Shown here one piece after another: positions 23,685 to 32,992 of a DNA stretch of 64,000 nucleotides. The notes under the pieces are model-generated. The model saw only the letters and a program-made list of their open reading frames with translations. It had not been told where the DNA came from and made no database searches. The number at the start of each line of letters is the position of its first letter. The stretch's first letter is position 1. The stretch is taken from the NCBI RefSeq assembly GCF_916618895.1, contig NZ_OU745391.1, forward strand, positions 1,116,001-1,180,000, given 5' to 3'. The translations under genes were made by a program, and so were the position numbers. Origin of the DNA: Pseudoclavibacter sp. Marseille-Q3772. GTDB lineage: Bacteria > Actinomycetota > Actinomycetes > Actinomycetales > Microbacteriaceae.

Positions 23685-25469
23685 CTAGCTAGACGCACCG
23701 ATCAGTCTGTGTGCCGTCAACATCAAATGGGTATCTAAACCTCGCTGTCCGCGGTGCCAGCCTGTCCCCATGATTGATGCAATGCGATCCAGGCGCTGTC
23801 GAACCGTGTTCTCATGCACATGTAATTGGCGCGCAGCACCGGCAACCGAATGTCCCGCATCCAGATACACCGCGGCTGTGGCAACTAGCTCCGTGCCGTG
23901 CTCGCGGTCATATTCCAATAGCGGACCGAGGTGTTGCGTGATCGCCCGCTTCGTCGGCTCAATCGTGACCTGCGAGAGAAAGGCACCGACCGCACCGAAC
24001 GAATCCAACGACACCATGACCTGCGGGTAGTTTGATGCGCGAGCGGCCTGTACCACGCGCAATAGCAGCTCGTACTCTTCCGGAATGATCGCGATCGGAT
24101 GCATCTTCGGGGAATGCCCGACCAGCAGGTTCCCGTGTCGGCGCGCACCCGTGGCAGTCATTGCCGTTTCGAGATGACGAAACGCGCGCTCGGGCATAAC
24201 CGCCACCATCCGTTCACCAACAAAGCCGCGAAGTAGCGACCCACCGAAATCAACCTCGAGCCGATGCTCGAACGCAGCCACCGATGACTCGCTACCGTCG
24301 ACGATCAGGATGCGGTACGGCTCACCATCGCGGATACCAAACTCGGCCAACCGTGCGCGCGAGATTGCACCGAGTCCTCCCGGCGGCGGCGACAGCAGCT
24401 CGGCGAGCATGTCCTGCGCACGGCGTTTCGTATCGCCGCGAGCGCGACGCTGTGAGCGGAGCAGCGCACCAAGGATATTGCCGCACTCGACGAGCAACTG
24501 TGCCTCGAGTGCGCGCCCGCGCGCATCCAGCTGCGGGTCTTGCGCGGCGATAATGGCGCCGACCGTCTCGCCTTGACTCGTTGCCGCCATCACAACCACG
24601 CCCGTACCGTCACCTCGATTGGCGTACATCGGTTCGCTCGACTTTGCCGAAAGCGCAACGAGCGCGCGCTCGCCATCGCTGATTGTTGCCGCGGAGTCAC
24701 GTAGGTCGAGTTGGACGCTGAGATCAATCGCTTGCAGCTCACGACCGAGCGCTGCCGATAGCTGCTCGCGGAGGGTGGCGAGGCTGTCCTCGTCCGCGAG
24801 CGCTTGAACTAACGCGCTATGGACCAGGGCGATCCGCTCTCGAACTTCGAGTGAGCGTTGGTTTTCGAGAAGGTCGGTACGGATGGTGGTGAGTCGGCGG
24901 GCGAGTCGCTCTGCGCGGGCGACGTTTTGCAACCAGCGAGCGGCGAGTGTTGCCAGCGTATTGAGCGCGAACACATCTTCTGCCGGGAACGGTGCGTCGC
25001 TGCGGTTCGCGACGTACAGGGTGCCGAACACATCCTCATCCTCAAGCAGCGCAACGCCGAGCATTGCCCGTAACCCCTCGGATTGAACACCTTGATCGGT
25101 TGTGTCGGTGTGCGTGAAATACGGGTCGAGCAGATAGTTGCGGGTCTGCATCGGCACATCTGGGTTCATCCCTCGTCCAAAAATGCCGCCCTCGCGGTCG
25201 CTGTGGAGCGTACGGAACTCGTGTGTGTAGATGCCGTCACTGGCGACCACTCGCTCAACGCCATGTTCCCGGCGAAGCAGGAACACCGCATCCGCCCCGA
25301 GCGTGGTGCGAGTGCGGGCGATGAGATAGCGCAGCGCGTTTGCCCGCGACATACCTTCCGGTGCGGTGGCGAACATATCGACGATCGCGGTAACGAGATT
25401 GCGCAATCGTCGTTCGGCGGGGGCGAGGTTCGGCGGGATGAGGATCTCGTCGCGGATCGACTCTTGCAT
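23685..25469 (-). CDS. GAF-domain regulator with PucR-type C-terminal HTH
   Basis: Predicted 594-aa transcription regulator. A GAF-like sensor domain spans about residues 25-180, a linker helix region follows, and the C-terminal PucR HTH (about 520-580) has the typical LDAGHSVAGAARQLHVHENTVRQRLDRI block. It diverges from the alcohol dehydrogenase - Baeyer-Villiger monooxygenase - esterase operon with 116 bp between starts, so it most likely controls that operon, sensing a small molecule through GAF. The start MQESIRDEIL was chosen as the last ATG before conserved sequence; the 31 residues encoded upstream would overlap the shared promoter. Confidence 0.85.
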   Translation of the reverse strand: MQESIRDEILIPPNLAPAERRLRNLVTAIVDMFATAPEGMSRANALRYLIARTRTTLGADAVFLLRREHGVERVVASDGIYTHEFRTLHSDREGGIFGRGMNPDVPMQTRNYLLDPYFTHTDTTDQGVQSEGLRAMLGVALLEDEDVFGTLYVANRSDAPFPAEDVFALNTLATLAARWLQNVARAERLARRLTTIRTDLLENQRSLEVRERIALVHSALVQALADEDSLATLREQLSAALGRELQAIDLSVQLDLRDSAATISDGERALVALSAKSSEPMYANRGDGTGVVVMAATSQGETVGAIIAAQDPQLDARGRALEAQLLVECGNILGALLRSQRRARGDTKRRAQDMLAELLSPPPGGLGAISRARLAEFGIRDGEPYRILIVDGSESSVAAFEHRLEVDFGGSLLRGFVGERMVAVMPERAFRHLETAMTATGARRHGNLLVGHSPKMHPIAIIPEEYELLLRVVQAARASNYPQVMVSLDSFGAVGAFLSQVTIEPTKRAITQHLGPLLEYDREHGTELVATAAVYLDAGHSVAGAARQLHVHENTVRQRLDRIASIMGTGWHRGQRGLDTHLMLTAHRLIGASS

Positions 25470-25486
25470 GTAGTTATTTCTACCAC

Positions 25487-25517
25487 TTGATACGTAATGT
25501 GTAGAACTCCATACAGT
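25487..25517 (+). promoter_or_regulatory. Candidate promoter of the ADH-BVMO-esterase operon
   Basis: TTGATA (25487-25492) and TACAGT (25512-25517) lie 19 bp apart in the 116-bp divergent gap. The wide spacing is compatible with an activator-dependent promoter. The region is AT-rich compared with its surroundings. Confidence 0.35.
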
Positions 25518-25585
25518 ATTTCGTCTTGCGAGGGAGCAGACTCGATGCAAGCCGACAGGCAAACCCTCGAATCAACGGAGATTTC

Positions 25586-26722
25586 ATGACTACTGCTACC
25601 CGCACCATCCGCGGCGCCGTGCTGAACGAAATCGGCGCCGACGCACCATTTGCAACCTCGCGCCCGATCACCATCGACACGATCGAGCTGACCGCTCCCG
25701 GCCCCAACGAACTGCTCGTTCGCGTAGAGGCCGCCAGCATCTGCCACAGTGACCTGTCGGTAGTGAACGGCTCGCGCCCACGCCCGGTGCCAATGCTGCT
25801 CGGCCACGAAGCCGCCGGCATCGTTGAAGAAGTCGGCGAAGGCGTCACCGACATTGAGGTTGGCCAGCGCGTTGTGCTTACCTTCCTGCCGCGCTGCGGC
25901 GAATGCCGCGAGTGCAAGACCGACGGTAAGCTGCCCTGCTCGCGCGGTTCGGCAACCAACGAAGCCGGAACGCTGCTTGAAGGTACCGAGCACCTGACCC
26001 GTAACGGCGGCGAAGAGGTCAAGCACCACCTCGGCTGCTCCGGTTTCGCCGACTACGCCGTCGTCGACCGCCGCTCCATCGTGCCCGTCGGTGACGATGT
26101 GCCGCCGACCATCGCGGCCGTGCTCGGCTGCGCGGTGCTCACCGGTGGTGGTGCGGTACTCAACGCTGCGAAGCCTACCGCTGACGACACCATCGCTATC
26201 GTCGGGCTCGGCGGCGTCGGAATGGCAGCACTGCTGACCGCGATCGCGCAGAGCCCGCGCGAAGTCATCGCCGTCGACATGAACGAAGACAAGCTCAAGC
26301 TCGCTCGCGAATGGGGTGCAACCCAAACCTACACCTCGGTTGAAGCCGAAGAGCAGGGCATCACCGCCGACTTCGTGATCGAGGCGGTCGGTCACCCGCG
26401 CGCATTCGAAACCGCGTTCAAGATGATCGGCTTCGGCGGCACCATGGTCACCGTTGGCCTGCCCGCGCCGGGCGCCATGAGCGAGGTCGAGCCGGTGAAG
26501 ATCACCGGACGCGCCGAAACCATCATCGGCTCCTACCTCGGTTCCGCCGTGCCCAGCCGCGACATCCCCAAGTTTGAACAGCTGTGGCGCGAGGGCAAAC
26601 TGCCGCTCGAAAACCTCATCAGCAACGAAATCTCGCTCGACGACATCAACGAGGGCATGGATGCGCTGGCCTCCGGCAGCGTGCTCCGTCAGGTCATGCT
26701 CTTCGACAAGTCGGCGAACTAA
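25586..26722 (+). CDS. Zinc-dependent alcohol dehydrogenase
   Basis: Predicted 378-aa medium-chain dehydrogenase. Catalytic zinc ligands are visible as Cys in ASICHSD and His-Glu in LLGHEAAG. The structural zinc site is the four-Cys cluster around RCGECRECKTDGKLPC, and the NAD(H) fold has VGLGGVG followed by Asp in VIAVDMN, indicating NAD+ preference. It should oxidise an alcohol to the ketone used by the monooxygenase encoded next. GGAG lies 5 nt before the ATG. The gap to the next gene is 105 nt without a clear terminator. Confidence 0.92.
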   Translation: MTTATRTIRGAVLNEIGADAPFATSRPITIDTIELTAPGPNELLVRVEAASICHSDLSVVNGSRPRPVPMLLGHEAAGIVEEVGEGVTDIEVGQRVVLTFLPRCGECRECKTDGKLPCSRGSATNEAGTLLEGTEHLTRNGGEEVKHHLGCSGFADYAVVDRRSIVPVGDDVPPTIAAVLGCAVLTGGGAVLNAAKPTADDTIAIVGLGGVGMAALLTAIAQSPREVIAVDMNEDKLKLAREWGATQTYTSVEAEEQGITADFVIEAVGHPRAFETAFKMIGFGGTMVTVGLPAPGAMSEVEPVKITGRAETIIGSYLGSAVPSRDIPKFEQLWREGKLPLENLISNEISLDDINEGMDALASGSVLRQVMLFDKSAN

Positions 26723-26827
26723 CCCCATCCGCCCGACTACAAAACCGCGAGTCGGAACGACAACACTCACCAGCATCCATCCACCTCGCCAGCACGGCGC
26801 TGGCACACCAACAGAACAGGAAACCTA

Positions 26828-28312
26828 ATGACCAAGCACTACCGTGTAGCAGTCCTCGGCGCTGGCCTCGGCGGCCTCGGCATGGGCGCATCGCTCGTAC
26901 GCGCTGGCATCGAAGACTTCATCATTTTTGAGAAGGGCGACGGCGTTGGCGGCGTATGGCGCACCAACACCTACCCGGGCGTAGCCTGCGACACGCAGTC
27001 CCACGCCTACTGCTACAGCTACTTCCTGCACCTGCGCGCATCCTCGATGTACGCACCGGGATCGGACATGCACAGCTACAACGTGCAGCTCAAGGATGCA
27101 TTCGGTCTCGAAAAGCACATCAAGTACAACGCTGAGGTCGTCGCCGCAAAGTGGAACGAAGCAAACGCGAACTGGGAGATCACGCTGCGCGACGGCGAGC
27201 AGGTCACCGCTGACTTCTTCGTACCGGCATGGGGCCAGCTAAACGCACCGAAGACCCCGAGCTGGCCGGGCCAGGAGAAGTTCAAGGGTATTCAGTTCCA
27301 CTCGGCTGAGTGGGACCACAGCGTTGACCTCACCGGCAAGAAGGTCATCTCGATCGGTTCGGCCGCCTCGGCCGTGCAGTACCTGCCGGAGATTGCCAAG
27401 GTTGTTGGCCACCTCGACGTGTTCCAGCGCTCGGCAAACTACATCCTGCCGCGCGACGAAATTGTATTCACCGAAGAGCAGCTCGACGCCTTCGAAGAGC
27501 ACCCCGAGACCTACGAAGAGTCGCGTCGTGAGATCTACGAGGCTCGTGAAGCTGGCTTCGACCGCACCCGCACCGGTACCGACAGCAACGCTGAAGGTGC
27601 GCAGGAGGCCGTGAACTACATGAAGTCGGTCATCAGCGACCCGGTTCTGCAGGAGAAGCTCACCCCAACCTTCGAGTTCGGTTGCAAGCGCATCCTGCGC
27701 ACCTCGGCCTACTACCCCACCTTCCTGCGTGACAACGTCACGCTGGTAACTGAGGGCATCAGCCACTTCACCGAGAACGGCATCGTCACCACCGACGGTG
27801 TTGAGCACGAAGCCGATGTCATCATCTACGGCACCGGCTTCTACTCGCAGAACTTCCAGGGCGACCTGGAGATCGTCGGACGCGACGGCGTCACCCTCGC
27901 CGACCGCTGGGGCGAAGAAGATGCCGAAGCATTCGTTGGCGTGACCGTTGACGGCTTCCCGAACATGTTCCTGGTCTACGGCCCGAACACGAACCTGAAC
28001 CACAACTCGAACGTGGCCATGTTCGAGATCCAGCACGACTACATCATTGACGCGCTCAAGAAGCTCGACGGCATCGAGAACGTGGCTGCGGAAGTACGCC
28101 CGGAGCGTCTGCGCTCGTTCAACGAGCAGGTGCAGGAAGAGATGAAGGGCTCGTCCTTCTCGAGCGAGTGCTCGAGCTGGTACAAGAACTCGAAGGGCAA
28201 GGTCATCAACAACTGGTCGGGCAACGTTGAGGAATACCGCGACTGGGCCGGCGAGTTCAAGCCCGCCGACTACACCATCACTTCAGCTGGAGAGCCGGTG
28301 ACCGTAGCGTGA
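26828..28312 (+). CDS. Baeyer-Villiger-type flavin monooxygenase
   Basis: Predicted 494 aa. It has the FAD Rossmann motif GAGLGGLG (residues 11-18), the NADPH motif SIGSAASA, and between them the type I BVMO fingerprint F-x-G-x3-H-x3-W-D at Phe152, Gly154, His158, Trp162 and Asp163. It would insert oxygen next to a carbonyl, turning a ketone into an ester or lactone using NADPH and oxygen. It is somewhat shorter than the classic 540-aa cyclohexanone enzymes. The flanking alcohol dehydrogenase and esterase genes fit a complete alcohol -> ketone -> ester -> acid plus alcohol route. AGGAAACC precedes the ATG. Confidence 0.93.
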   Translation: MTKHYRVAVLGAGLGGLGMGASLVRAGIEDFIIFEKGDGVGGVWRTNTYPGVACDTQSHAYCYSYFLHLRASSMYAPGSDMHSYNVQLKDAFGLEKHIKYNAEVVAAKWNEANANWEITLRDGEQVTADFFVPAWGQLNAPKTPSWPGQEKFKGIQFHSAEWDHSVDLTGKKVISIGSAASAVQYLPEIAKVVGHLDVFQRSANYILPRDEIVFTEEQLDAFEEHPETYEESRREIYEAREAGFDRTRTGTDSNAEGAQEAVNYMKSVISDPVLQEKLTPTFEFGCKRILRTSAYYPTFLRDNVTLVTEGISHFTENGIVTTDGVEHEADVIIYGTGFYSQNFQGDLEIVGRDGVTLADRWGEEDAEAFVGVTVDGFPNMFLVYGPNTNLNHNSNVAMFEIQHDYIIDALKKLDGIENVAAEVRPERLRSFNEQVQEEMKGSSFSSECSSWYKNSKGKVINNWSGNVEEYRDWAGEFKPADYTITSAGEPVTVA

Positions 28313-29262
28313 GCAACCTCATTCCGCTCGAACAGGTAGCCGAAGACCAGCGCGCAGTCGTCGCTGCGTACCGTGAGGCCGGAGGCAAGTCTTTCCAGGA
28401 CTTCCCCATCGAGGTTTCTCGTGACAACTACGAGAAGTCGTCGGCGGCAAACGGGCTTGAGCGCGATGAGGTCGCCTCGGTTGAGGACGTCAAGATCGAC
28501 GAGTTCCAGGTGCGGGTGTATGACCCGCGCGAGCAGCGGGATGCATCCTCGCCCGTCCTCGTGTTTGCGCACGGGGGCGGCTGGGTCACCGGCTCGCTGG
28601 AGACGCACGACCCGGTGTGCCGTCGCCTGGCGACGCTGACGGGTCTACCGGTTGTTGCCATCGATTACCGTCTCGGACCGGAGTTCCCTTTTCCTGCCGG
28701 ACACATGGACTGCCGCCGTGCGGTCGAATGGGTTCGCGATGAGGCGCAGGCTCGTAGCTGGAACCCGCAGCGCATCGTCACCATTGGCGACAGCGCCGGT
28801 GGTGGACTTGCGACAGTGCTGGCGTACCTGCCGGAGATGCAGGTCGAGGGCACGAAGGTGACCGCTCAAGTGCTGCTGTACCCGGTGCTGGACATTGCCG
28901 AAGAGAGCGTTGGCTACGAGCGCATCGCTGAGGGCTTCCCACTAACGGCTGACACGATGCGCTGGTTTGCCGAGCACCTGCTCGCCGACCCGGCAGATGC
29001 GCGTGACGAGCGAGTTTCGCCCGCGCAGCACGTCAAGGTTGGTGACGCCCCGCAGCCGCCGGCGCTGGTTTTGGCGCTCGGCCTCGACCCGCTCGGTGTT
29101 GAAGCCGTTGAGTACGCGCGTGTGATTGCGCTCAACGGCACGCACGTTGAGTTGCTGCACCTGCCGAACCACGCGCACGGGCTCTTCACATCCGCAGGCA
29201 AGATTGCCATGGGTGCCAAGATGCTCGAGCGTTCGGCGCAGTTCATCGCTGAGCACGCGTAG
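28309..29262 (+). CDS. Alpha/beta-hydrolase esterase (HSL family)
   Basis: Predicted 317-aa esterase. It has the oxyanion-hole motif HGGGWVTG, nucleophile Ser in GDSAGGG and catalytic His in LPNHAHGLF, as in the hormone-sensitive-lipase group. The GTG start overlaps the monooxygenase TGA stop (GTGA), so the two are translationally coupled. It should hydrolyse the ester or lactone produced by the Baeyer-Villiger enzyme. Confidence 0.92.
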   Translation: MSNLIPLEQVAEDQRAVVAAYREAGGKSFQDFPIEVSRDNYEKSSAANGLERDEVASVEDVKIDEFQVRVYDPREQRDASSPVLVFAHGGGWVTGSLETHDPVCRRLATLTGLPVVAIDYRLGPEFPFPAGHMDCRRAVEWVRDEAQARSWNPQRIVTIGDSAGGGLATVLAYLPEMQVEGTKVTAQVLLYPVLDIAEESVGYERIAEGFPLTADTMRWFAEHLLADPADARDERVSPAQHVKVGDAPQPPALVLALGLDPLGVEAVEYARVIALNGTHVELLHLPNHAHGLFTSAGKIAMGAKMLERSAQFIAEHA

Positions 29263-29395
29263 TTCGCTGGCGGCGCAGCGCCGGCGTTCGGCGGTTCGCT
29301 GACGTTCAGCGGTTCTCTGGCGGCGCACCGCCGGCGCACTGCGTTGCGGACGCACTGTCAGCGCACTGTCGGCAGCTCTGGCTCCCTCTCCCGTG

Positions 29396-29473
29396 CCAAA
29401 CTGTCTCACTTTTCGGGGTCACACGACGAAATACCCCTCAAACCCCCGAAAAGTGAGACAAAACGGCACGTGA
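29396..29473. repeat. 78-bp palindromic element, copy 1
   Basis: Identical over 78 bp to the copy 264 bp to the right and in the same orientation. It contains perfect 17-bp inverted arms, TGTCTCACTTTTCGGGG (29402-29418) and CCCCGAAAAGTGAGACA (29444-29460), with a 25-nt spacer. Confidence 0.95.
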
Positions 29474-29659
29474 GGTGGACCCAGGAGTTCAGTGGCAGGG
29501 GCTTAGAGGTGTAGACGTCGGGAGCACCGGCTGGAAGGCGGCCGGCAGAGGATGTCAGGCAGCCGGATGGGTGAGACAAGCTGCCGGCGACCGAGAGAGC
29601 AGCGGACTGAGGATGTCGCCTGAGAGCCGGCAGAAGCAACGCACCACGCAGCTATCCGA

Positions 29660-29737
29660 CCAAACTGTCTCACTTTTCGGGGTCACACGACGAAATACCC
29701 CTCAAACCCCCGAAAAGTGAGACAAAACGGCACGTGA
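29660..29737. repeat. 78-bp palindromic element, copy 2
   Basis: Perfect direct repeat of 29396-29473, including the same 17-bp inverted arms and the CCAAAC and GGCACGTGA flanks. The 186 bp between the copies contain no recognisable gene. Confidence 0.95.
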
Positions 29738-29861
29738 ATGGTAGGGGCGGGTAGCGGACGGGGGTAAGAGGGTGTTGGGGTGTAGGGGTACTGGCTGCTG
29801 GGTATCGGGGGTCTAGGTGTGTAGCGGTATTAGGGGTGTAGAGGGTCAGGCAGCAGAGAGA

Positions 29862-29900
29862 AGGGGTGGTGGGGATGTAGAAAACATCCCCACCACCCCT
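29862..29900 (-). terminator. clpC terminator hairpin
   Basis: Perfect 17-bp arms AGGGGTGGTGGGGATGT / ACATCCCCACCACCCCT with a 5-nt loop, 76 nt beyond the clpC stop. On the minus strand a TCTCTCTG tail follows. Confidence 0.8.
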
Positions 29901-29975
29901 AAACGTTAAAAGCGAGCGCCGGCTAGCCAATGCGACCGGCGAGCGTCAGTCAGCGGGCAGCTCGCCAAGCGGCAG

Positions 29976-32519
29976 CTACTCCTCAGCCGCGTCGTCCCGG
30001 CCAGCGATCGACGCACCAGCCTCTGCGATTCCCGCCGCGGTGTTCCCCTCGGCAGCCGCAGCCGACACACGCTCGGGGCGCTTCACATCAAACCCGAATT
30101 CGCCGTCGGCATAGTCGACCGCCACGTGGTCGCCGCCGCGCAGTTCGCCACGCAGGATGAGCTCCGACAGCTGGTCTTCGACCTCCTGCTGCATCGCACG
30201 GCGCAGCGGTCGCGCACCCAGCGCCGGGTCGTACCCGATCTTGATGAGCTGTTGACGCGCCTCGTCCGAAATCTCGATCGTCATGTCCTGGTCGAGCATG
30301 CGATCGGCCAAACGCTTCGTGAACAGGTTGACGATCTCCAGCAGTTCCTTCGGCGAAAGCTGCGGGAACACGATCGTGTCGTCAACACGGTTGAGGAACT
30401 CCGGCTTGAAGTGCTTCTTGAGCTCTTCGTTCACCTTCGCCTTCATGTTTTCGTATGACGTCTGCGTGTCACCCTCAACCTGGAATCCAACCGGCCCACC
30501 GGCGATGCCCTTGGTACCGAGGTTCGTGGTCATGATGATGACGGTGTTCTTAAAGTCGACCACGCGCCCCTGCCCGTCGGTCAGTCGGCCCTCTTCGAGG
30601 ATCTGCAACAGCGAGTTGAAGATATCGGCGTGCGCCTTCTCGATCTCGTCGAACAGCACAACTGAGAACGGCTTACGACGCACCTTCTCGGTAAGCTGTC
30701 CGCCCTCTTCAAATCCAACGAACCCAGGAGGCGCTCCGAACAGTCGCGAGACCGTGTGCTTTTCACCGAACTCCGACATATCGAGCGTGATCAGCGCGGA
30801 CTCGTCATCAAACAGGAACTCCGCCAGTGCCTTTGCGAGCTCGGTCTTACCTACACCGGTCGGTCCGGCGAAGATAAACGAACCGGATGGACGGTTCGGG
30901 TCTTTCAGGCCGGCACGCGTACGACGAATTGTGCGCGAGAGCGCCTTGACGGCCTCATCCTGACCGATAACCCGCTGGTGCAGGGCCTCTTCCATAAATA
31001 CGAGCCGCGCGGTCTCTTCTTCGGTGAGCTTGTACACCGGAATACCGGTGGCCTGCGCGAGCACCTCGGCAATGAGCCCCGAGTCGACCGTGCCGGTTGC
31101 CTGCACTTCGCCGGCCTTCCACTGCTTCTCGAGTCGCAGGCGCTCGCCGAGCAGCTGCTTCTCGCTATCGCGCAGGGATGCGGCTTCTTCGAAGTCCTGG
31201 GTGTCGATCGCGGTTTCCTTCTCGGCACGTACCTTGGCGATCTTCTCGTCGAGTTCACGCAGCTCCGGCGGCGACGAGAGCACTGAAAGGCGCAGTCGGG
31301 CACCGGCCTCGTCGATCAGGTCGATGGCCTTGTCAGGCAGCTGTCGGTCGGATACATAACGGTCGGAGAGCTGCACCGCCGCGACAATCGCCTCATCGGT
31401 GATGGTGACCTTGTGGAATGCTTCGTACTTGTCGCGCAGTCCCTTCAGGATATTGATGGTGTGCTGCACGGACGGCTCGTCAACAAGCACCGACTGGAAT
31501 CGACGCTCAAGCGCCGCATCCTTTTCAAAGTGCTTCTTGTACTCGTCGAGCGTGGTCGCACCGATGGTCTGCATCTCGCCGCGAGCCAGCATGGGCTTGA
31601 GGATGTTGGCAGCGTCGATGGCGCCTTCGGCCGAGCCTGCACCAACCAGGGTGTGGATCTCGTCGATAAAGACGATGATGTCACCGCGGGTCTTGATCTC
31701 TTTGGTGACCTTCTTCAGGCGCTCTTCGAAGTCACCGCGGTAGCGCGAGCCAGCGATCAGCGAGCCGAGGTCGAGCGCGTACACCTGCTTGTCTTTCAGG
31801 GTTTCGGGCACTTCGCCGGCAACGATCGCCTGCGCGAGCCCTTCGATCACCGCGGTCTTACCGACGCCAGGTTCACCGATGAGTACCGGGTTGTTCTTGG
31901 TTCGGCGCGAGAGAATCTGCATCACGCGTTCGATCTCTTTCTCGCGGCCGATCACCGGGTCGAGCTTGTTTTCGCGCGCGAGCTGCGAGAGGTTTTCGCC
32001 GAACTGGTCGAGTACCGCCGAGCCCTTGACGTTCGCGTTCGAGGCCGAGTTGTCAGCTCCAACACCGACGGTCTCTTTGCCCTGGAAGCCGGCAAGCAGC
32101 TGAATCACCTGCTGACGCACCGAGTTCAGGTCTGCACCGAGCTTGACGAGCACCTGCGCGGCGACGCCTTCTCCTTCGCGGATCAGCCCGAGCAGCAGGT
32201 GCTCGGTGCCAATGTAGTTGTGCCCCAGTTGCAATGCTTCACGCAGCGAAAGCTCCAGCACCTTCTTCGCACGCGGCGTGAAGGGGATGTGGCCACCGGG
32301 CTTGTGCTGCCCCTTGCCGATGATGTCTTGCACCTGTTCGCGCACGGCTTCGAGCGAGATGTCGAGCGATTCGAGCGCCTTTGCTGCCACACCGTCACCC
32401 TCGTGAATGAGGCCGAGCAGCAGGTGCTCGGTGCCAATGTAGTTGTGGTTGAGCAGCTTCGCCTCTTCCTGGGCGAGCACGATCACGCGGCGGGCGCGGT
32501 CGGTAAAGCGTTCAAACAT
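29976..32519 (-). CDS. clpC: ATP-dependent Clp protease ATP-binding subunit ClpC
   Basis: Predicted 847-aa AAA+ unfoldase. Two Clp_N repeats cover residues 1-145. D1 has Walker [10 protein letters not shown] and Walker B in [13 protein letters not shown], a UVR-containing middle domain follows, and D2 has GPTGVGKTE and [11 protein letters not shown]. The length and UVR motif separate ClpC from ClpB and ClpA. It feeds substrates to ClpP1P2, not encoded here. GGAG lies 10 nt before the ATG, and a sequence matching the ClgR operator lies about 100 nt upstream. Confidence 0.97.
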   Translation of the reverse strand: MFERFTDRARRVIVLAQEEAKLLNHNYIGTEHLLLGLIHEGDGVAAKALESLDISLEAVREQVQDIIGKGQHKPGGHIPFTPRAKKVLELSLREALQLGHNYIGTEHLLLGLIREGEGVAAQVLVKLGADLNSVRQQVIQLLAGFQGKETVGVGADNSASNANVKGSAVLDQFGENLSQLARENKLDPVIGREKEIERVMQILSRRTKNNPVLIGEPGVGKTAVIEGLAQAIVAGEVPETLKDKQVYALDLGSLIAGSRYRGDFEERLKKVTKEIKTRGDIIVFIDEIHTLVGAGSAEGAIDAANILKPMLARGEMQTIGATTLDEYKKHFEKDAALERRFQSVLVDEPSVQHTINILKGLRDKYEAFHKVTITDEAIVAAVQLSDRYVSDRQLPDKAIDLIDEAGARLRLSVLSSPPELRELDEKIAKVRAEKETAIDTQDFEEAASLRDSEKQLLGERLRLEKQWKAGEVQATGTVDSGLIAEVLAQATGIPVYKLTEEETARLVFMEEALHQRVIGQDEAVKALSRTIRRTRAGLKDPNRPSGSFIFAGPTGVGKTELAKALAEFLFDDESALITLDMSEFGEKHTVSRLFGAPPGFVGFEEGGQLTEKVRRKPFSVVLFDEIEKAHADIFNSLLQILEEGRLTDGQGRVVDFKNTVIIMTTNLGTKGIAGGPVGFQVEGDTQTSYENMKAKVNEELKKHFKPEFLNRVDDTIVFPQLSPKELLEIVNLFTKRLADRMLDQDMTIEISDEARQQLIKIGYDPALGARPLRRAMQQEVEDQLSELILRGELRGGDHVAVDYADGEFGFDVKRPERVSAAAAEGNTAAGIAEAGASIAGRDDAAEE

Positions 32520-32613
32520 GCAGGCATCTCCTTCGGCTGCTGGCGCTGCCTAATCGGGTACAGCGGTGCCAGTGCTTCGAGAGTAGCGTTCAGGATGCGG
32601 TGATCGCGCGTTC

Positions 32614-32631
32614 GTTCGCCCTTGGCGTGAT
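32614..32631. promoter_or_regulatory. ClgR-type operator upstream of clpC
   Basis: Read leftward, ATCACGCCAAGGGCGAAC fits the corynebacterial ClgR consensus WNNWCGCYNANRGCGWWS at every defined position. Read rightward it contains GTTCGC-N5-GCG, the Streptomyces form. ClgR activates clpC and clpP in actinobacteria. The consensus is recalled, and binding is inferred. Confidence 0.6.
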
Positions 32632-32659
32632 CGGTCGTGGATGCGCGTGCTCGAGCACG

Positions 32660-32971
32660 CTAGCGGCTTGCGGGTGCCGGTGGTTCGCCCGTGTGAGCGG
32701 ATGCGGTCTGAGCGTCGGATGCGGGTTCACCCGCGGATGCGTCCGGTCGCGACCCGGCACCTGCCGAGCCTGCGCTCGTCCCTCCGACCACATCCGAACC
32801 GGCGGCCGCACCCGTACCGTTCGCTGCAAAGTCGCGTTCAACCTCGGCATGGATTTGGCGTACTTTGCGATCAGCGTTCATTGCGGCGTACAGGATGAGC
32901 CCGAATAGCGCGCCGATGATGAGCGTCGGCACGATCGACCACAGCGCGTTCAGCCACCATTCTTGGTTCAC
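32660..32971 (-). CDS. Small single-pass membrane protein downstream of lysS
   Basis: Predicted 103 aa. The N-terminal segment SIVPTLIIGALFGLILYAAM is a membrane helix, then a short charged region (DRKVRQIHAEVERDFA) and a low-complexity Gly/Ala/Ser/Pro tail. No function can be assigned. It starts 21 nt after the lysS stop in the same direction, so it is probably the last gene of the operon. A perfect 16-bp palindrome (32645-32660, GCGTGCTCGAGCACGC) overlaps the stop codon. Confidence 0.65.
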   Translation of the reverse strand: MNQEWWLNALWSIVPTLIIGALFGLILYAAMNADRKVRQIHAEVERDFAANGTGAAAGSDVVGGTSAGSAGAGSRPDASAGEPASDAQTASAHTGEPPAPASR

Positions 32972-32992
32972 AGTTTCAGCTCCGCTTCCGAG

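Larger units (their letters stand above)
29263..29975. other. 713-bp non-coding region with repeats and clpC terminator
   Basis: No convincing gene is present. The region holds two 20-bp GC-rich near-repeats (29267-29286 and 29317-29336, 19 of 20 identical, which may end the esterase transcript) and two identical 78-bp palindromic elements. A strongly G-rich plus strand (29738-29861) and the clpC terminator follow. Short open frames that run through the 78-bp repeats have identical C-termini only because the DNA is repeated. Confidence 0.7.

Noticed and set aside
25166..26806. 546-codon leftward open frame over the alcohol dehydrogenase and regulator start
   Set aside because: It overlaps two well-supported genes and the divergent promoter, and has no family features.
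29396..29737. CRISPR-like repeat pair
   Set aside because: Only two units, 78 bp long, with a 186-bp interval and no cas genes; palindromic element is a better description.
29406..29930. Two short leftward open frames with identical C-termini
   Set aside because: The shared end is only the translation of the 78-bp DNA repeat; no ribosome-binding site or other protein-like feature.
32645..32660. 16-bp palindrome overlapping a stop codon downstream of lysS as a terminator
   Set aside because: No loop sequence and no T-tract, so I noted it under the gene but did not call a terminator.
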